Positions 1 to 10,146 of a stretch of DNA of 64,000 nt are shown piece by piece. Numbering within the stretch: position 1 is the stretch's first letter; each line of letters starts with the position of its first letter. The notes under the pieces were generated by a model that was not told where the DNA came from, did not search any database, and saw nothing but the letters and a program-made list of their open reading frames with translations. The translations under genes and the position numbers were made by a program. This DNA is from Leptospira ainazelensis (GTDB lineage Bacteria > Spirochaetota > Leptospiria > Leptospirales > Leptospiraceae). The DNA is taken from positions 1 to 64,000 of the forward strand of contig NZ_JAFFPT010000055.1 in NCBI RefSeq assembly GCF_016918785.1. The letters are read 5' to 3'.

Positions 1-123
1 GAACTGGTTGTTATGATATTGATACTAATTCTCAAAATCATAATTTTGGTCAATCGAAATTCTTTTTGGTGGGCGAAAGCCTTCTCCCGGGACCTTTTTT
101 CAAAGACATTCAGGAAAAAATAC

Positions 124-1440
124 ATGGACCTAAAAAAATCACCTCTCATTCTCCTATTCTTTCTAATCGGGCTTTTCCTTTTTGCAGATTGCAAAGCAGA
201 TAAGAATAACAACGATTCGACGATCCTCGCAGGAATCGCCGTATTAGGATCGGTTCCAACGGCTACAAAGGCGCAGGTCATAGACCGTTACCTTCAGTTA
301 GGTTACGAGTCCTACGATCAGAGTTATAAGGATGCCGTCGCATTACAATCGGCAGTAACAACATTTGCGGCGACCAATACTCCTACGGCGGCCGATCATA
401 CGAATTTGAAAAATCTCTTCATCATCGCGCGTGCTTCTTATCTCATCACCGAAGCATTCCGTTTTTCATCCGGACCGATCGACAATTCCGATGTAGTAGC
501 TTGCGGAGCCGGAGCTGACGGATCGGGAGGATTAGAATGTGAAGGAGTTCTCAACGCATGGCCGTTAGACGAAAGCGCAATCGAAAACTATATCGGCGGC
601 GGAGACCCGACAACTTACGCCGCGATCTTAGCGGCAAACGGCGATTCAGCAGCGACTGGCGCAGCAGAAGGTAACGATGATAAGGCGATCACCGTCGGTT
701 GGCACGCGATCGAATTTCTCCTCTGGGGACAGGATCTTTCCGGAGGTGGCACAAACCAAATATCGGGACAACGTCCCGTGGGTGATTTTAACGGAGCGGC
801 CGGCGTCCCGGCCCGCAGAAAGGCCTATTTAAAAGCGATAACCGACGCACTCGTACTCCAACTCAAATTGGTTCGGGATCAATTCTCCGACGGAACCGTC
901 TATTCCAACACCATGAAATCCAGTCCAAACGCGGGAATCACAAATATCTTCCAAGGACTCGGAAAGTTCATCGCGGGAGAATGGGGTGGAGAAAGGCTAA
1001 CCGGAACATTCGACGGACAACAAGAAGAGGAACATTCTTGTTTTAGCGATACGACAAAAGCCGATTTTTACTACGACGCACAAGGTGTTCTCAATCTCTG
1101 GACGGGATCTTATCAGATCAAAAAGAACGTCGCGATCTCGACCGGCCCCGGACTCAGCAGCCTTTTCGGAACTTTTACGGCCCCTCCGATCGCGGCTCAG
1201 TTGATCGCATCCAGAGACGCTTTCTGCATCAATCTCCCGGAACAGACCTCGGATCCGAACTACACTTCGACTTGTTCTTCCGGAACCCTCACGGGACGTT
1301 ACGATCAAATCATCAAGAATACGGATTCCGAATATAAAATTCTTTTTGATACGCAAAAATTGATCGGAGACACTCTGAAAAAAACCATCACGGACGCGGC
1401 AAAGGGCGTCGGGGTTTCCATCACCGATTTCTCGATTTAA
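124..1440 (+). CDS. Imelysin-family (peptidase M75-like) lipoprotein, LruB-like
   Basis: This 438-residue protein starts at the ATG at 124, which puts a spirochaetal lipobox (LFADC, Cys23) straight after a hydrophobic signal; the longer upstream frame would bury it. The imelysin motif GxHxxE is intact as G192-W-H194-A-I-E197 within GWHAIEFLLWG. Imelysin proteins are periplasmic or surface helical-bundle proteins linked to iron acquisition and are not clearly peptidases. The Leptospira antigen LruB belongs to this family; identity with it is inferred from family and lipoprotein nature, not from an alignment. The gene is followed 32 bp later by a di-haem cytochrome and then a second imelysin, a known type of iron-regulated cluster. 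The true left edge of the operon may lie outside the window. Confidence 0.85.
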   Translation: MDLKKSPLILLFFLIGLFLFADCKADKNNNDSTILAGIAVLGSVPTATKAQVIDRYLQLGYESYDQSYKDAVALQSAVTTFAATNTPTAADHTNLKNLFIIARASYLITEAFRFSSGPIDNSDVVACGAGADGSGGLECEGVLNAWPLDESAIENYIGGGDPTTYAAILAANGDSAATGAAEGNDDKAITVGWHAIEFLLWGQDLSGGGTNQISGQRPVGDFNGAAGVPARRKAYLKAITDALVLQLKLVRDQFSDGTVYSNTMKSSPNAGITNIFQGLGKFIAGEWGGERLTGTFDGQQEEEHSCFSDTTKADFYYDAQGVLNLWTGSYQIKKNVAISTGPGLSSLFGTFTAPPIAAQLIASRDAFCINLPEQTSDPNYTSTCSSGTLTGRYDQIIKNTDSEYKILFDTQKLIGDTLKKTITDAAKGVGVSITDFSI

Positions 1441-1472
1441 TAAAAAAATAAAATATAAAAAGATGAACCGTT

Positions 1473-2996
1473 ATGAAAAACAAAAGTATAAAAATGAAGG
1501 AAAAATTTCATTCCTTCATGGTTTCAGCATATTCTAATATACGAATAGGATTCCTCCTCGGAATCCTTTTTGTTTTATTCTCCCAATGCGGCGGAATTTT
1601 AGATTCGAAAAAGAAGAACAATAACGATCTAGAATTAGCCGCCATTCTTCTAATTCTCCAAAACATAGATCCGGGAGAACAATACTCGGGCGGATTGACG
1701 ACCACGTTCGACACAACGGTAAACGCATTCGACTTAGTCGCTTCGAATCTTCGAGACGGCGGAAACATCGACTTTCAGGGCGGAAACTCATTCTTTAACA
1801 GACTCTGGGTCCAAGGCGGAAATTCCGCGTCCGACGGATTGGGTCCCGTATTCAACAGCAATTCCTGCAACGGCTGTCACGTAAAAGACGGAAGAGGAAC
1901 TCCTCCCGTCAGCGGAAGCAGCACCTTCTCGACGATGTTGGTTCGAGTCAGTAAGAATGGAAAAGATCCGATCACGGGCGGTCCCGTCGGTTTGGACAAC
2001 TACGGATTACAGATCAACGATCGTGGAGTGGCCGGTCCTCCCTTAGTTCCCGGAGAAGCTACCACAACGGTGACATTTGTGGAAGAACCCGGAACCTTTC
2101 CGGACGGAGAAGCCTATTCTCTCCGAAGACCTACGTTTACGATTTCAGCTTGGGCCTTTGGAGTTCCTCCCGTCGTCAATCAATCTCCCCGTACTTCTCC
2201 TATGATTCCGGGGCTTGGACTTTTGGAAGCGATACCGGAATCTACGATTCGTTCTTTTGCGGATCCGGATGACACGGATGGAGACGGTATATCAGGAAAA
2301 CCGAATACAGTTTGGGATGCCAGACTTCAGAAAAAAGTTCTCGGTCGATTCGGATGGAAGGCAAACGAACCAAACTTAAACCAGCAGAATCAAGGCGCTT
2401 TTTTAGGCGATATCGGAATCACAAGCCCTCTTTTTCCGACCCAGAATTGCACTGCCGCACAAGCCAACTGTCTCGCGTCCACACCCGGAAACAACGGAAC
2501 CTCGGAAGGAACCGAAGTTTCGACAAAAACCGCCGATCTCGTAACTCTCTATACAAAACTCGTGGGTGTACCCGGAAGAAGAAACTGGACGAATACGAAC
2601 GTGATTCGCGGAAAAGAGATCTTTTCCGAAATCGGATGCAACTCCTGTCACAAACCTTATATTTTCACGGGTTATCTTGAAGGATTTCCCGAAGTATCCT
2701 TTCAACACATAAAACCTTATACGGATCTTCTTCTTCACGATATGGGAGCCGATCTCGCGGACAATCGAGAAGATTTTGAAGCTACCGGAACCGAATGGAG
2801 AACCCCTCCTCTTTGGGGAACCGGACTTGTTCAAAAGGTAAACGGGCATAACCATCTCCTTCACGACGGAAGAGCAAGGGGACACAAAGAAGCGATCCTT
2901 TGGCACGGAGGAGAAGCCCTCAATTCCAAAAACAAATTTATCGCCCTTTCGAAAGCGGATCGGGATAAACTGATCCTTTTTCTGGAGTCTTTATGA
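1473..2996 (+). CDS. Di-haem oxidoreductase-family (DUF1111) c-type cytochrome lipoprotein
   Basis: The 507-residue product has a signal sequence ending in a lipobox (LFSQC, Cys39) followed by a Lys/Asn-rich linker. It carries two CxxCH haem c sites, Cys132-Cys135-His136 and Cys389-Cys392-His393, the wide spacing typical of the DUF1111 'thiol oxidoreductase-like' di-haem family. ATG codons at 1473 and 1494 are both possible starts and neither has a strong Shine-Dalgarno. The gene lies between two imelysin genes and its stop overlaps the next start in ATGA, so the three are probably co-transcribed. The family is predicted to act in envelope electron transfer tied to iron uptake; the substrate is unknown. 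Confidence 0.85.
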   Translation: MKNKSIKMKEKFHSFMVSAYSNIRIGFLLGILFVLFSQCGGILDSKKKNNNDLELAAILLILQNIDPGEQYSGGLTTTFDTTVNAFDLVASNLRDGGNIDFQGGNSFFNRLWVQGGNSASDGLGPVFNSNSCNGCHVKDGRGTPPVSGSSTFSTMLVRVSKNGKDPITGGPVGLDNYGLQINDRGVAGPPLVPGEATTTVTFVEEPGTFPDGEAYSLRRPTFTISAWAFGVPPVVNQSPRTSPMIPGLGLLEAIPESTIRSFADPDDTDGDGISGKPNTVWDARLQKKVLGRFGWKANEPNLNQQNQGAFLGDIGITSPLFPTQNCTAAQANCLASTPGNNGTSEGTEVSTKTADLVTLYTKLVGVPGRRNWTNTNVIRGKEIFSEIGCNSCHKPYIFTGYLEGFPEVSFQHIKPYTDLLLHDMGADLADNREDFEATGTEWRTPPLWGTGLVQKVNGHNHLLHDGRARGHKEAILWHGGEALNSKNKFIALSKADRDKLILFLESL

Positions 2997-4213
2997 GAAT
3001 TTTAGAATTTTCTAATATGATTAAGAAAAGAGCCCTCATTGCCGGAAAAGTCAAAATTCTACTTTTTACTTTTTTGGTTATTTTTCCCGGAATCCGTTGT
3101 GAAGAAATCGGAAAAATATCGGGAGCGGAAACGCTCATCATCGCCTTGTTTGCAAACGCTAGCACGGGAGAATTTCTAAATTACACGGCCAACCAGGTCG
3201 CAGTCCCTCAATTCAATCGACTTCTGATCGCTTCCAATCAATTGAAAACGAGCGCCGCAAACTATTTTACGACCGCAGGAACCGGAACTGGGCCGGCTGA
3301 TTTGGCCGACCTCCAAAACAAATGGTTAGCAGCCAGAAAACTTTTCAAACAAGCCGAGATCTTTTATATCAACCGTTCGTATCTTCCTTCCACATACGTT
3401 CACAGATTGGACGGTTATGTTTTGGGAGAAAGCAGCCGTCCCACTACGGCCGATTTGGACACGGCGGCGGCTACCTCCCCATCCTCGAACGCCGTAGACG
3501 GATTTCCTCTCACTCGAAAAGGATTCGCGGCTTTAGAGTATTTCATCTTCGACAACGGAGCCAATGTTCATACGTTAGCCGCCATCGATAATGCAAACGG
3601 CTTGAGCGTGGGAAGAAGAACTTACATCGCCTCACTTGCGAGTGTGATCGAACTCGATTCACAAAGACTCTACAACTCTTGGAATTCTTCTTTTGCAAAC
3701 GAGTTGGCGACGGGTTCCGGTTCCTTTGCGGGAATCAAAGACGCGGTCGATTCGTTTATCAACGGAATCGTACAATTGGAATACACGAATCAAGTCGTTC
3801 GTATCGGAGTTCCCGCAGGGTTAACGGTCGCGGGAACTACTCAGTATCCTGCAAAATTAGAATCGATTTACAGCGACACTTCCTACCAAGACCTTCTTTC
3901 TTCGGTGGAAGGACTGGAACTAGTATACGCCGGAAATGCCGGAGACGCGGATTCCCGATCCCTGAGTTATTTGGTAAAATTGCAAAACAGCGAGTTGGAC
4001 ACTAGGGTGAAAAATAAGATCGCAACTCTCAAAAACAATCTTCAGAGCAGAATCAACGCATCCATCACTTTAAAAACGGATCTCACCGGAAATCTGACTT
4101 TTGTAAACACCCAGATTCACGCCAATTTTAAGGATTTGAGAACTACCTTTGCGACCGAAGTGATCGGCATTTTGGGCGCGAACGCACTTCCGTCGAACTC
4201 GGACGGAGATTAG
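2993..4213 (+). CDS. Second imelysin-like lipoprotein
   Basis: This 406-residue lipoprotein (lipobox GIRC, Cys36) begins in the ATGA that ends the cytochrome gene, so the two are translationally coupled. The fold pattern is imelysin-like: a paired helical repeat with an FDNG loop and a long C-terminal helical half. The GxHxxE signature is degenerate: at the equivalent place the sequence reads G177-F-A-A-L-E182, with Ala179 where the family has His. It may therefore bind a different ligand from the upstream paralogue or act as its structural partner. Assignment rests on the residual motif and the operon pattern imelysin / di-haem oxidoreductase / imelysin. Confidence 0.72.
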   Translation: MRILEFSNMIKKRALIAGKVKILLFTFLVIFPGIRCEEIGKISGAETLIIALFANASTGEFLNYTANQVAVPQFNRLLIASNQLKTSAANYFTTAGTGTGPADLADLQNKWLAARKLFKQAEIFYINRSYLPSTYVHRLDGYVLGESSRPTTADLDTAAATSPSSNAVDGFPLTRKGFAALEYFIFDNGANVHTLAAIDNANGLSVGRRTYIASLASVIELDSQRLYNSWNSSFANELATGSGSFAGIKDAVDSFINGIVQLEYTNQVVRIGVPAGLTVAGTTQYPAKLESIYSDTSYQDLLSSVEGLELVYAGNAGDADSRSLSYLVKLQNSELDTRVKNKIATLKNNLQSRINASITLKTDLTGNLTFVNTQIHANFKDLRTTFATEVIGILGANALPSNSDGD

Positions 4214-4216
4214 AAT

Positions 4217-4232
4217 TTTAGAATATTCTAAA
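4217..4232. terminator. 16-bp perfect palindrome after the imelysin operon
   Basis: TTTAGAATATTCTAAA begins four bases after the stop codon of the second imelysin gene and is a perfect palindrome, extended imperfectly on both sides. It could end the operon transcript, although it is A/T-rich and has no long U-tract, or it could be a protein-binding site. Its place at the operon 3' end favours termination. Confidence 0.3.
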
Positions 4233-4445
4233 TTCTAATTTTCGACAAAAAAGAATAAAGGGGAACAAACGAATTGTGGTTCCTCTTTATTTAAGAATCC
4301 GGAAAGGAAAAATCAAACGGAACACCGCGGGAAAACCGTAACCTTCGAATCAAAAAAATCGCCTTTTTCCAAGTTTTAAATTCGTAAATTTCTTTCCAGA
4401 ACCGCTTTTCTTTTCTAAATTCGAATTTACGACTGAAATTCCGAT

Positions 4446-4994
4446 ATGAACCTTTCCAAAAAAATAACGTTCTATTGGATTCTACTTTGGAGTCCTTTTC
4501 TCTGCATGAGCCAAATTCACTACCAACAAATCACTCTGGAGGAATTGGTTCGAAGTTCTCCCTATATCTTTTTGGTCCGCGCGGCCGATCCTTCTTTTTC
4601 CGTGACAAAGATAAAAATTCATTCCAAACTTTTAAAGGAACTTGGGATTCAGGAAAAACTCAAAAAAAAGGTTCCCGATTTCGAAAGAAGAATCGCTCAT
4701 TACGAGGTTCAAGAAGTTTTAAAGGGAAGCTGGGATCAAAAAACGATCTCGGTTCTTCCTGCGAATTTCGTCAATTCACTCGAACTCCATATTCTTTATT
4801 ATGGGACCGGACTTTCAATTTCCCCCATCTATCTTTCCTACAATCCTCCTCAGGAAGTGAACGAGGAGAATCAAGATTTTATCATATTCTTACGGCGCTC
4901 TTCCCGGTTCGAAACGTTTGAGTGGAACACGGTCGGAAGTATAGAATCGATAGGCCGTAAGGAAGAAATTTTGGATCTTATCCGCAATCGATAG
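4446..4994 (+). CDS. Hypothetical secreted protein
   Basis: The 182-residue product is not recognised. It begins with a basic stretch and a hydrophobic segment (residues about 8-22, ending near CMSQ) that looks like a signal peptide, possibly with a lipobox-like Cys (SPFLC). The mature part is a mixed alpha/beta sequence with a central basic patch (KELGIQEKLKKKVPDFERR) and a C-terminal segment with YEVQEVLKG, resembling small envelope proteins that report on a partner. It stands alone, 232 bp after the imelysin operon, with no clear partner gene. Confidence 0.6.
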   Translation: MNLSKKITFYWILLWSPFLCMSQIHYQQITLEELVRSSPYIFLVRAADPSFSVTKIKIHSKLLKELGIQEKLKKKVPDFERRIAHYEVQEVLKGSWDQKTISVLPANFVNSLELHILYYGTGLSISPIYLSYNPPQEVNEENQDFIIFLRRSSRFETFEWNTVGSIESIGRKEEILDLIRNR

Positions 4995-5242
4995 AGAAAA
5001 GACTCGATTCTTCTCAAACGCACAGAATAAGAATCCGCTTTCTATTGCCGATCGTGATCTGCGTTAGTCCGCATTTCTCCCCGTTTTCACTCGATCGCCC
5101 CTTCTAAGTTGTGTTCCGTTTTTTAAAATTCAACAACGACTTCGAAGAATTTTCCGAGGAAGAAGTTTCGAATTTGAAAATCCGACTTGCCATTCTTAGC
5201 AAGATTGATTCCATTCTCCGAAAAACAAAGAGTGGAGAAACA

Positions 5243-5665
5243 ATGAATCCTGCAATCATCGCGTTAATTGGTTTTACGATTTGGACCATCCTTCTCGGAA
5301 TCGGAGTGATCAGCATCCGCACGTTTAAGGTTCTGAAGGGAGAAAAAAAATCGAACGAGTTTCCTTCCGGAGTTCAACACGGAAGTAATTTCTATTGGAG
5401 ACTGAACAGAGCTCACAACAACTGTATCGAAAATCTTCCGATCTTTGCGACCTTGGTTTTGATCGGGGCCTTTATTGGAGTTTTGGATTCGACATTCGCA
5501 TTCGTAAGTCAAATCGTCTTGGGAGCGAGATTGATTCAATCCTTGGCGCATCTGAGTTCCGGTTCCGAGATGGCGGTAAACATACGTTTTACCGGCTTTG
5601 TCGTTCAATACGGAAGTTTTCTCTATTTGTTCTGGCAAATTCTCCGCAAGTCGGGAACGATCTGA
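5243..5665 (+). CDS. MAPEG-family membrane protein
   Basis: The 140-residue product has four hydrophobic segments (about residues 2-25, 58-80, 85-105, 115-135) and the family-like segment [18 protein letters not shown], where the basic RxxRxHxNxxE-type motif of MAPEG proteins lies. Bacterial MAPEG proteins resemble microsomal glutathione transferases and are inner-membrane proteins of mostly unknown substrate. I chose the ATG at 5243 because GTGGAG lies at a good distance upstream and the protein then starts with its first membrane helix. An upstream GTG at 5111 stays open but adds a charged stretch foreign to the family. Confidence 0.8.
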   Translation: MNPAIIALIGFTIWTILLGIGVISIRTFKVLKGEKKSNEFPSGVQHGSNFYWRLNRAHNNCIENLPIFATLVLIGAFIGVLDSTFAFVSQIVLGARLIQSLAHLSSGSEMAVNIRFTGFVVQYGSFLYLFWQILRKSGTI

Positions 5666-5715
5666 AAAACAAAAAGAATTGGATTCTTTAGAATTCTCCT
5701 GGATTCTGGAATCCG

Positions 5716-6165
5716 ATGATTCTATTTGCGGACAAAGAAAAAGAATTCAAAAACTCGAAAAGTTTTTGGACCTCCCTCGGAAAAAACGTTCTCTCCAAAT
5801 CCGGAGAGAACTCCGGAAGATTGATCGACGTCCGAATTCTTTCCGGAAATCTCTCGGGTATCGTAGTCCTCAAAGGATTTCGAAAAATCTACTTTTCGAA
5901 AGAATATCTCAAATCCGATTCCAAAGAAAGAATCCTCTTAAAGATCGATCCTCCTAGCAACCTTCTCGGCAAAAGAGTCTACGATAAAAACGCAAGACTT
6001 CTCGGATCGGTCGTTTCGATTCAAGTTTCGCCGGGTTCTTCCAAGTTGATCCGTTTTTGGGTAAGGAAGTTTCCATTCTCTCCAAAGATCGAGTTTTATC
6101 CCGAAGACATCGAAACATCCATTAAGAATGTCTTATTAAAAAAAGATTATGCCAAACGAAAGTAA
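5716..6165 (+). CDS. PRC-barrel-like protein (first of a pair)
   Basis: The 149-residue product carries two beta-rich repeats, each with a 'GR/GK-x-V-x-D' type start (SGRLIDVRIL near residue 33, LGKRVYDKNARLLGSVV near 83), as in PRC-barrel domains. Such domains occur in RimM and photosynthetic reaction centre H subunits and in small stress proteins. The start at 5716 has no clear Shine-Dalgarno, so the N-terminus is uncertain. It overlaps the next gene by 17 bp and that gene encodes a second PRC-barrel protein, so the pair is probably made together and may form a complex. Confidence 0.6.
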   Translation: MILFADKEKEFKNSKSFWTSLGKNVLSKSGENSGRLIDVRILSGNLSGIVVLKGFRKIYFSKEYLKSDSKERILLKIDPPSNLLGKRVYDKNARLLGSVVSIQVSPGSSKLIRFWVRKFPFSPKIEFYPEDIETSIKNVLLKKDYAKRK

Positions 6166-6583
6166 CATAATCACTTCCGATGATATTCTAGGAAAGGAAG
6201 CTCTCGATCCGGAAGGCCAAATTCTCGGGGTCGTGGTCAAACTTCATATCGATCGTACTGAAAAAAGAATCATAGGTATCACGATCGACCAAGGTTTTAT
6301 GAAACCCGATCTTTTTGTGGGAATCGACTTTGTTCGTACTTTAGGAGTGGATGCGATTTTTCTCAATACGATTCCATTTGAAAAATACAAAGGGCTCAAG
6401 GTTTTGAGCAGCGACGGCTCCGAAGCCGGAATCGTTGATGAAGTGATTTCCAAAAACGGAAAGTTGGAATCCATTCTCGTAAAAACGTCCCTCAATCCGC
6501 TTTCCAAAGAAAGAACTAAAATCCCCGCCGCTAAGATCCAGGAAATCGGGGACAAGATTTTGCTCAAAAGAAAATCTTCTTGA
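6149..6583 (+). CDS. PRC-barrel domain protein (second of a pair)
   Basis: This 144-residue protein contains two PRC-barrel-type repeats: ILGKEALDPEGQILGVVVKL (residues about 13-32) and YKGLKVLSSDGSEAGIVDEVI (about 75-95). No catalytic residues are visible. The ATG at 6149 lies inside the end of the preceding PRC-barrel gene, indicating translational coupling. A PhoU-like gene follows 109 bp later on the same strand. The family often binds other proteins or RNA, but the partner cannot be read from the sequence. Confidence 0.75.
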   Translation: MPNESNIITSDDILGKEALDPEGQILGVVVKLHIDRTEKRIIGITIDQGFMKPDLFVGIDFVRTLGVDAIFLNTIPFEKYKGLKVLSSDGSEAGIVDEVISKNGKLESILVKTSLNPLSKERTKIPAAKIQEIGDKILLKRKSS

Positions 6584-6692
6584 CCAAAACGGGTTTTTAA
6601 GGAGGATTCTGAGTACCTGAACTTTTGTCCACTTTCCGCGATAAATTTGATTCGGAACCTTGTTATCAAATCTACAGGTCTTAAGAAATCCT

Positions 6693-7406
6693 ATGACTTC
6701 CAAGTTTGACTTTCTCCGCAAAAATCTCTACAGTATGGCGGAGCTTTGTCTCGAACAAGTACTCATTCTCGACGACGCTCTGGAAACCGACGATTCCGAA
6801 CTTGCAAAAAAGCTAATCGACCGAGACGATCTGATCGATAACCTCGAAAAACAAAACGACAACCTTTCCCAGAACGCGATCTTGGAAGCGGTCGCCAATC
6901 GGAATTCTATGGGAATGGATCAGGTCGACGGAGAAGTCATCTTAAAAAGAGACCCTCTTCGTTTCGCACTTTCTGCGATCCGGATCACAAGAAACTTGGA
7001 AAGAATGGGAGATCAGATCGTAAACTGCGCGAAGTGTTTTCGAAGAGGCCTGATCCCGAAACGTTTTTTCTGCGACGAAGAGATTCTAAACAAACTTTTA
7101 TCCAGAGTCATCACCATCGTCGGAATGGCGGTGGAATCCTTGGTCGAAGAAAAAAATCGTTTTTACGGAAGCGTTCATTCTGTCGAGGAAGAGATCAACA
7201 ATCTCTGTCAATCCGCATTCTTAAAATTCGTAATGGATCCAAGATTGGATAAAAATCAATTCGCGGATGTGTATCGTCTCATCCTCTGTTTAGAAAGAAC
7301 GGGAGACTATGCGGTCAACATCGCGGAAGAATTGGTTCGTTTGAATACGGGAATGGACATTCGACACGTTTCGGATCCGGTTCAAGCGATTGCAAAAACA
7401 AGCTGA
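6693..7406 (+). CDS. PhoU-like phosphate-signalling protein
   Basis: The 237-residue product has the two three-helix PhoU repeats, seen as the paired motifs with E/DxxxD metal-type positions ([24 protein letters not shown] near residue 93 and [21 protein letters not shown] near 190). PhoU proteins act in the cytoplasm to hold back phosphate import or PhoR-type signalling. No pst transporter genes or phoB/phoR lie nearby, so this is an orphan member and may act on another transporter. The ATG at 6693 is preferred over the TTG at 6660 because the family begins a few residues before the first helix. Confidence 0.82.
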   Translation: MTSKFDFLRKNLYSMAELCLEQVLILDDALETDDSELAKKLIDRDDLIDNLEKQNDNLSQNAILEAVANRNSMGMDQVDGEVILKRDPLRFALSAIRITRNLERMGDQIVNCAKCFRRGLIPKRFFCDEEILNKLLSRVITIVGMAVESLVEEKNRFYGSVHSVEEEINNLCQSAFLKFVMDPRLDKNQFADVYRLILCLERTGDYAVNIAEELVRLNTGMDIRHVSDPVQAIAKTS

Positions 7407-7549
7407 GACTCCTTTCACACCTAACTCCAATTAGTATCTCTGGATGTATAAATTCTGTTATCTCAGAATATAACGTGATAGGTAGTTTTCTCCGCGATGA
7501 GTTATACTGTTAACGCGTAATCTTTACAATCTAAGAATTAGGTTTTATC

Positions 7550-9760
7550 ATGAGAAAACACTTCACTCAAACTCGGAACGGCCTAGAAAGGTTTTGGCAG
7601 ATCGAGATCTCCGGTTATTCTCTCCTTGTTTCTTTTGGAAAAACGGGTTCTCTCGGAAAAAGAAGAATTCTCAATTTTGAAAAGAGGGACGAGTGCAGCA
7701 AAGAATTCGAAAGGCTCGTAGAGGAAAAAACAAAACAAGGTTTTCAAGAATCCGATCGGATTCCTTCTTATAAAATTCTTTCCGGCGATCCGAACTATTT
7801 GGAGAGCTGGAATCGAATCTTAGAATCTTCCGATCAAAAAGAAGCCCTTCGAAATCATTTTCATTTTTTGACGGAAACGGAAGAGTGCAAAACTCTTCTG
7901 GAGCAAATTTTTTCCCAGATCACCGACGTAAAAATCGAAGAAGAACAATTGATTCTTACTTTACCTTGGTCTTACGATAACGAAACTCCGGTTCATCTTT
8001 GTTGGCAAAAACCATTTCTCGGGAAAATTCATACTTCCGTTCCCAACTCGATGGCAGAATTTGCCTGCATCTTTAACGGAATCAAAATCAAACACGACAA
8101 AGACGATTATCCAACGTTTGCGATCCGAGGAATCGGGGCGGATTCAAATTCTCCGGATCAACCCGCCGTAGTAGAAGACGACTACGGATGGGAAGAAGAA
8201 ATCTTGGAAGATGGCGAAAGCTGGTGGATCGCTCCTCTGGAAATCGTAGGAAAGGATTTTTCCGACATACAGTCGTTAGGCGCATTGCTCGTCTATCATC
8301 CGTTTATCAAAAACAAACACGGAGAAGCGGCTATCTCTTGTGTCGATCACGGAAGCTGCGACTTAGAACCTCCTGCGGTCCGTTATGGAATGGGCGGTTT
8401 TTTGCTCCGAGAAATTGGCCGCTGGGTACGAGATATCGAGGTGGATTCGGATAAGGATTTGAGTTTCGACGGAACTCCGATCGTTTCGAGACGGTTTCAG
8501 GAATTTATGGCTCACAAAGCGGTGGAGATTTCCGAAAACGATTCCGACGTCGCAAAGAGAATTTTAGAATTCGACTGGCATTCTCTCGCGTTTAAAATTC
8601 ACAGAACGATTTCGAAATGGATCCAAGGGCTCGGAAAAGAAGGTGCGATCCAAGAAAAAATTCTCGTTTTTGATTCTTATTGGGACGACGCGGGGGAAAT
8701 CGTTTTTCTCGGTTTTGATTGGCACGCAGGAAAGGACTATGAAGACGCAATTTCGGAAGGTGCAAACTTTATAGATTATTTTCTGAATTTCACGTCCTTC
8801 TACAACTATATATTAGAAAATTCTGATTCTTCCGAAATCTCCGGAGGGGAGATCGTGGAAATTCTCGGAGAAGATTACAATTCGGTTCGAGACATTCTCG
8901 CGTTTTTATCCATTGAGAATTTTATTTCCATCGCGAACGGTAAAGAATTCAAAAAAGTTCCGAAAGAAGAGGAAGGTGTTTATTTCGCGTATTCTCATTT
9001 TCACGACGAGGAGGCGAGTGTCGCTTATCATTCTCAGAAAGGAATCGAGGAAAAATTTTTCGAGGAGTATTTTCCAAAGGAAAAAAAAACTAAAAAGAAA
9101 AAGGAAATCCCGGAAGAAGATCGGGAACTTTTGGACGATATTATCGGCGACGTTATGGATGACTACGCCGGCGTCTGGAAAACCACGATGGAACAATCCA
9201 TTGAACGTCTGGATCAAAACTTTCACGAAAATCAGGAAAGGTATAAAAAAGAATTCGATCGAATTTTAGAATACAAAGAGAAAGTTTCCTCGAAAGAGGA
9301 AAAAGAAAAGTTTAGCGACTTGGGAATGCAGATCAGTTCCATCGCTTTGAATCGGTTTCTAAAAGCGAACAAACCCGACGTTGCGGGTTGGGTTCTGAAT
9401 TGTTATCACGAAATTTATGAGAAGTTAGGAATCAACAGAAACTCCGTAGTGAAGGGAAACGAGTCAGGTAAGATGTACAATACTTCCGAATACTTTGCGG
9501 GAGATATCATCGTCTTTATCGCCAAATACGGCGGAGGGAAATTTCTCGCCTTAGTGGAAGAATTACTCCCGACCGAGATCAAGGATAGTCGTCTCGCTTT
9601 TAATCTTGCCTGTTTGAATTCTTTAGAAAAGAAAAGAACCGATATGCTTCGTTATACTCAGATCGCGTTGGCCCTTGGAAAACCGAAAAGCGATTTTAAA
9701 GATCGAGACTTTGACAATTTTCGAGAGGATCCCGAGTTTCATGCGTTAGTCGGTCCTTGA
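7550..9760 (+). CDS. Large WGR-domain protein
   Basis: The 736-residue cytoplasmic protein opens with a WGR domain (residues about 1-75; core FWQIEI...[13 protein letters not shown]), a fold found in PARP proteins and in bacterial molybdate-regulator and AAA-ATPase partners, where it binds nucleic acid or proteins. Residues about 130-330 form a long alpha/beta region rich in Trp and acidic residues that I do not recognise; residues about 505-600 are highly charged and likely coiled; the end (about 605-736) looks TPR-like ([25 protein letters not shown]). No ATPase motif is visible. It stands alone between phoU and a small membrane protein. Confidence 0.7.
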   Translation: MRKHFTQTRNGLERFWQIEISGYSLLVSFGKTGSLGKRRILNFEKRDECSKEFERLVEEKTKQGFQESDRIPSYKILSGDPNYLESWNRILESSDQKEALRNHFHFLTETEECKTLLEQIFSQITDVKIEEEQLILTLPWSYDNETPVHLCWQKPFLGKIHTSVPNSMAEFACIFNGIKIKHDKDDYPTFAIRGIGADSNSPDQPAVVEDDYGWEEEILEDGESWWIAPLEIVGKDFSDIQSLGALLVYHPFIKNKHGEAAISCVDHGSCDLEPPAVRYGMGGFLLREIGRWVRDIEVDSDKDLSFDGTPIVSRRFQEFMAHKAVEISENDSDVAKRILEFDWHSLAFKIHRTISKWIQGLGKEGAIQEKILVFDSYWDDAGEIVFLGFDWHAGKDYEDAISEGANFIDYFLNFTSFYNYILENSDSSEISGGEIVEILGEDYNSVRDILAFLSIENFISIANGKEFKKVPKEEEGVYFAYSHFHDEEASVAYHSQKGIEEKFFEEYFPKEKKTKKKKEIPEEDRELLDDIIGDVMDDYAGVWKTTMEQSIERLDQNFHENQERYKKEFDRILEYKEKVSSKEEKEKFSDLGMQISSIALNRFLKANKPDVAGWVLNCYHEIYEKLGINRNSVVKGNESGKMYNTSEYFAGDIIVFIAKYGGGKFLALVEELLPTEIKDSRLAFNLACLNSLEKKRTDMLRYTQIALALGKPKSDFKDRDFDNFREDPEFHALVGP

Positions 9761-9824
9761 CCAAAAGGATAGGAATTTTGAATTCTAAAAATCGGATTCT
9801 CCCCTTAGCAAAACGGCGTTTTGA

Positions 9825-10034
9825 ATGAGATTATTTTCGGTTTTTGTAATATCGATCCTAGGTTTTTTTCTCGGAAAACGTCTGGAAAGTTTGTTTGGTT
9901 TGGATCCGCCCTACTCTTTGTTCTATGCCGGTATTCTAATTCAGCTTTATTCTATCATTACCCTTGCTTTTTCCCTGGCCTTCTTTGTAACAACGAATAC
10001 AATTTTAAGAATCCGTTCTAAAGACCGGCGGTGA
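9825..10034 (+). CDS. Small two-helix membrane protein (tentative)
   Basis: The 69-residue reading frame encodes two hydrophobic segments (about residues 2-18 and 30-56) with a short loop and a basic tail (RIRSKDRR), a normal topology for a small inner-membrane protein. There is no good Shine-Dalgarno before 9825 and no recognised family. An overlapping frame of similar length is less convincing. I report it because of the balanced charge placement around the two helices. Confidence 0.4.
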   Translation: MRLFSVFVISILGFFLGKRLESLFGLDPPYSLFYAGILIQLYSIITLAFSLAFFVTTNTILRIRSKDRR

Positions 10035-10146
10035 TGTTTCATCCCCATCGAGCGCCGAAGAGAATGTTTTTTTGAAAAAATTCTTCAGCGTCTTTTTTTT
10101 TCTCCAAAAATCGACGGCCTGATCTTGTTCGAGAACCGTCTTGTGT

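Noticed and set aside
5111..5242. Longer N-terminus for the MAPEG protein
   Set aside because: It adds a charged 44-residue stretch not seen in the family, while the ATG at 5243 has a good ribosome binding site.
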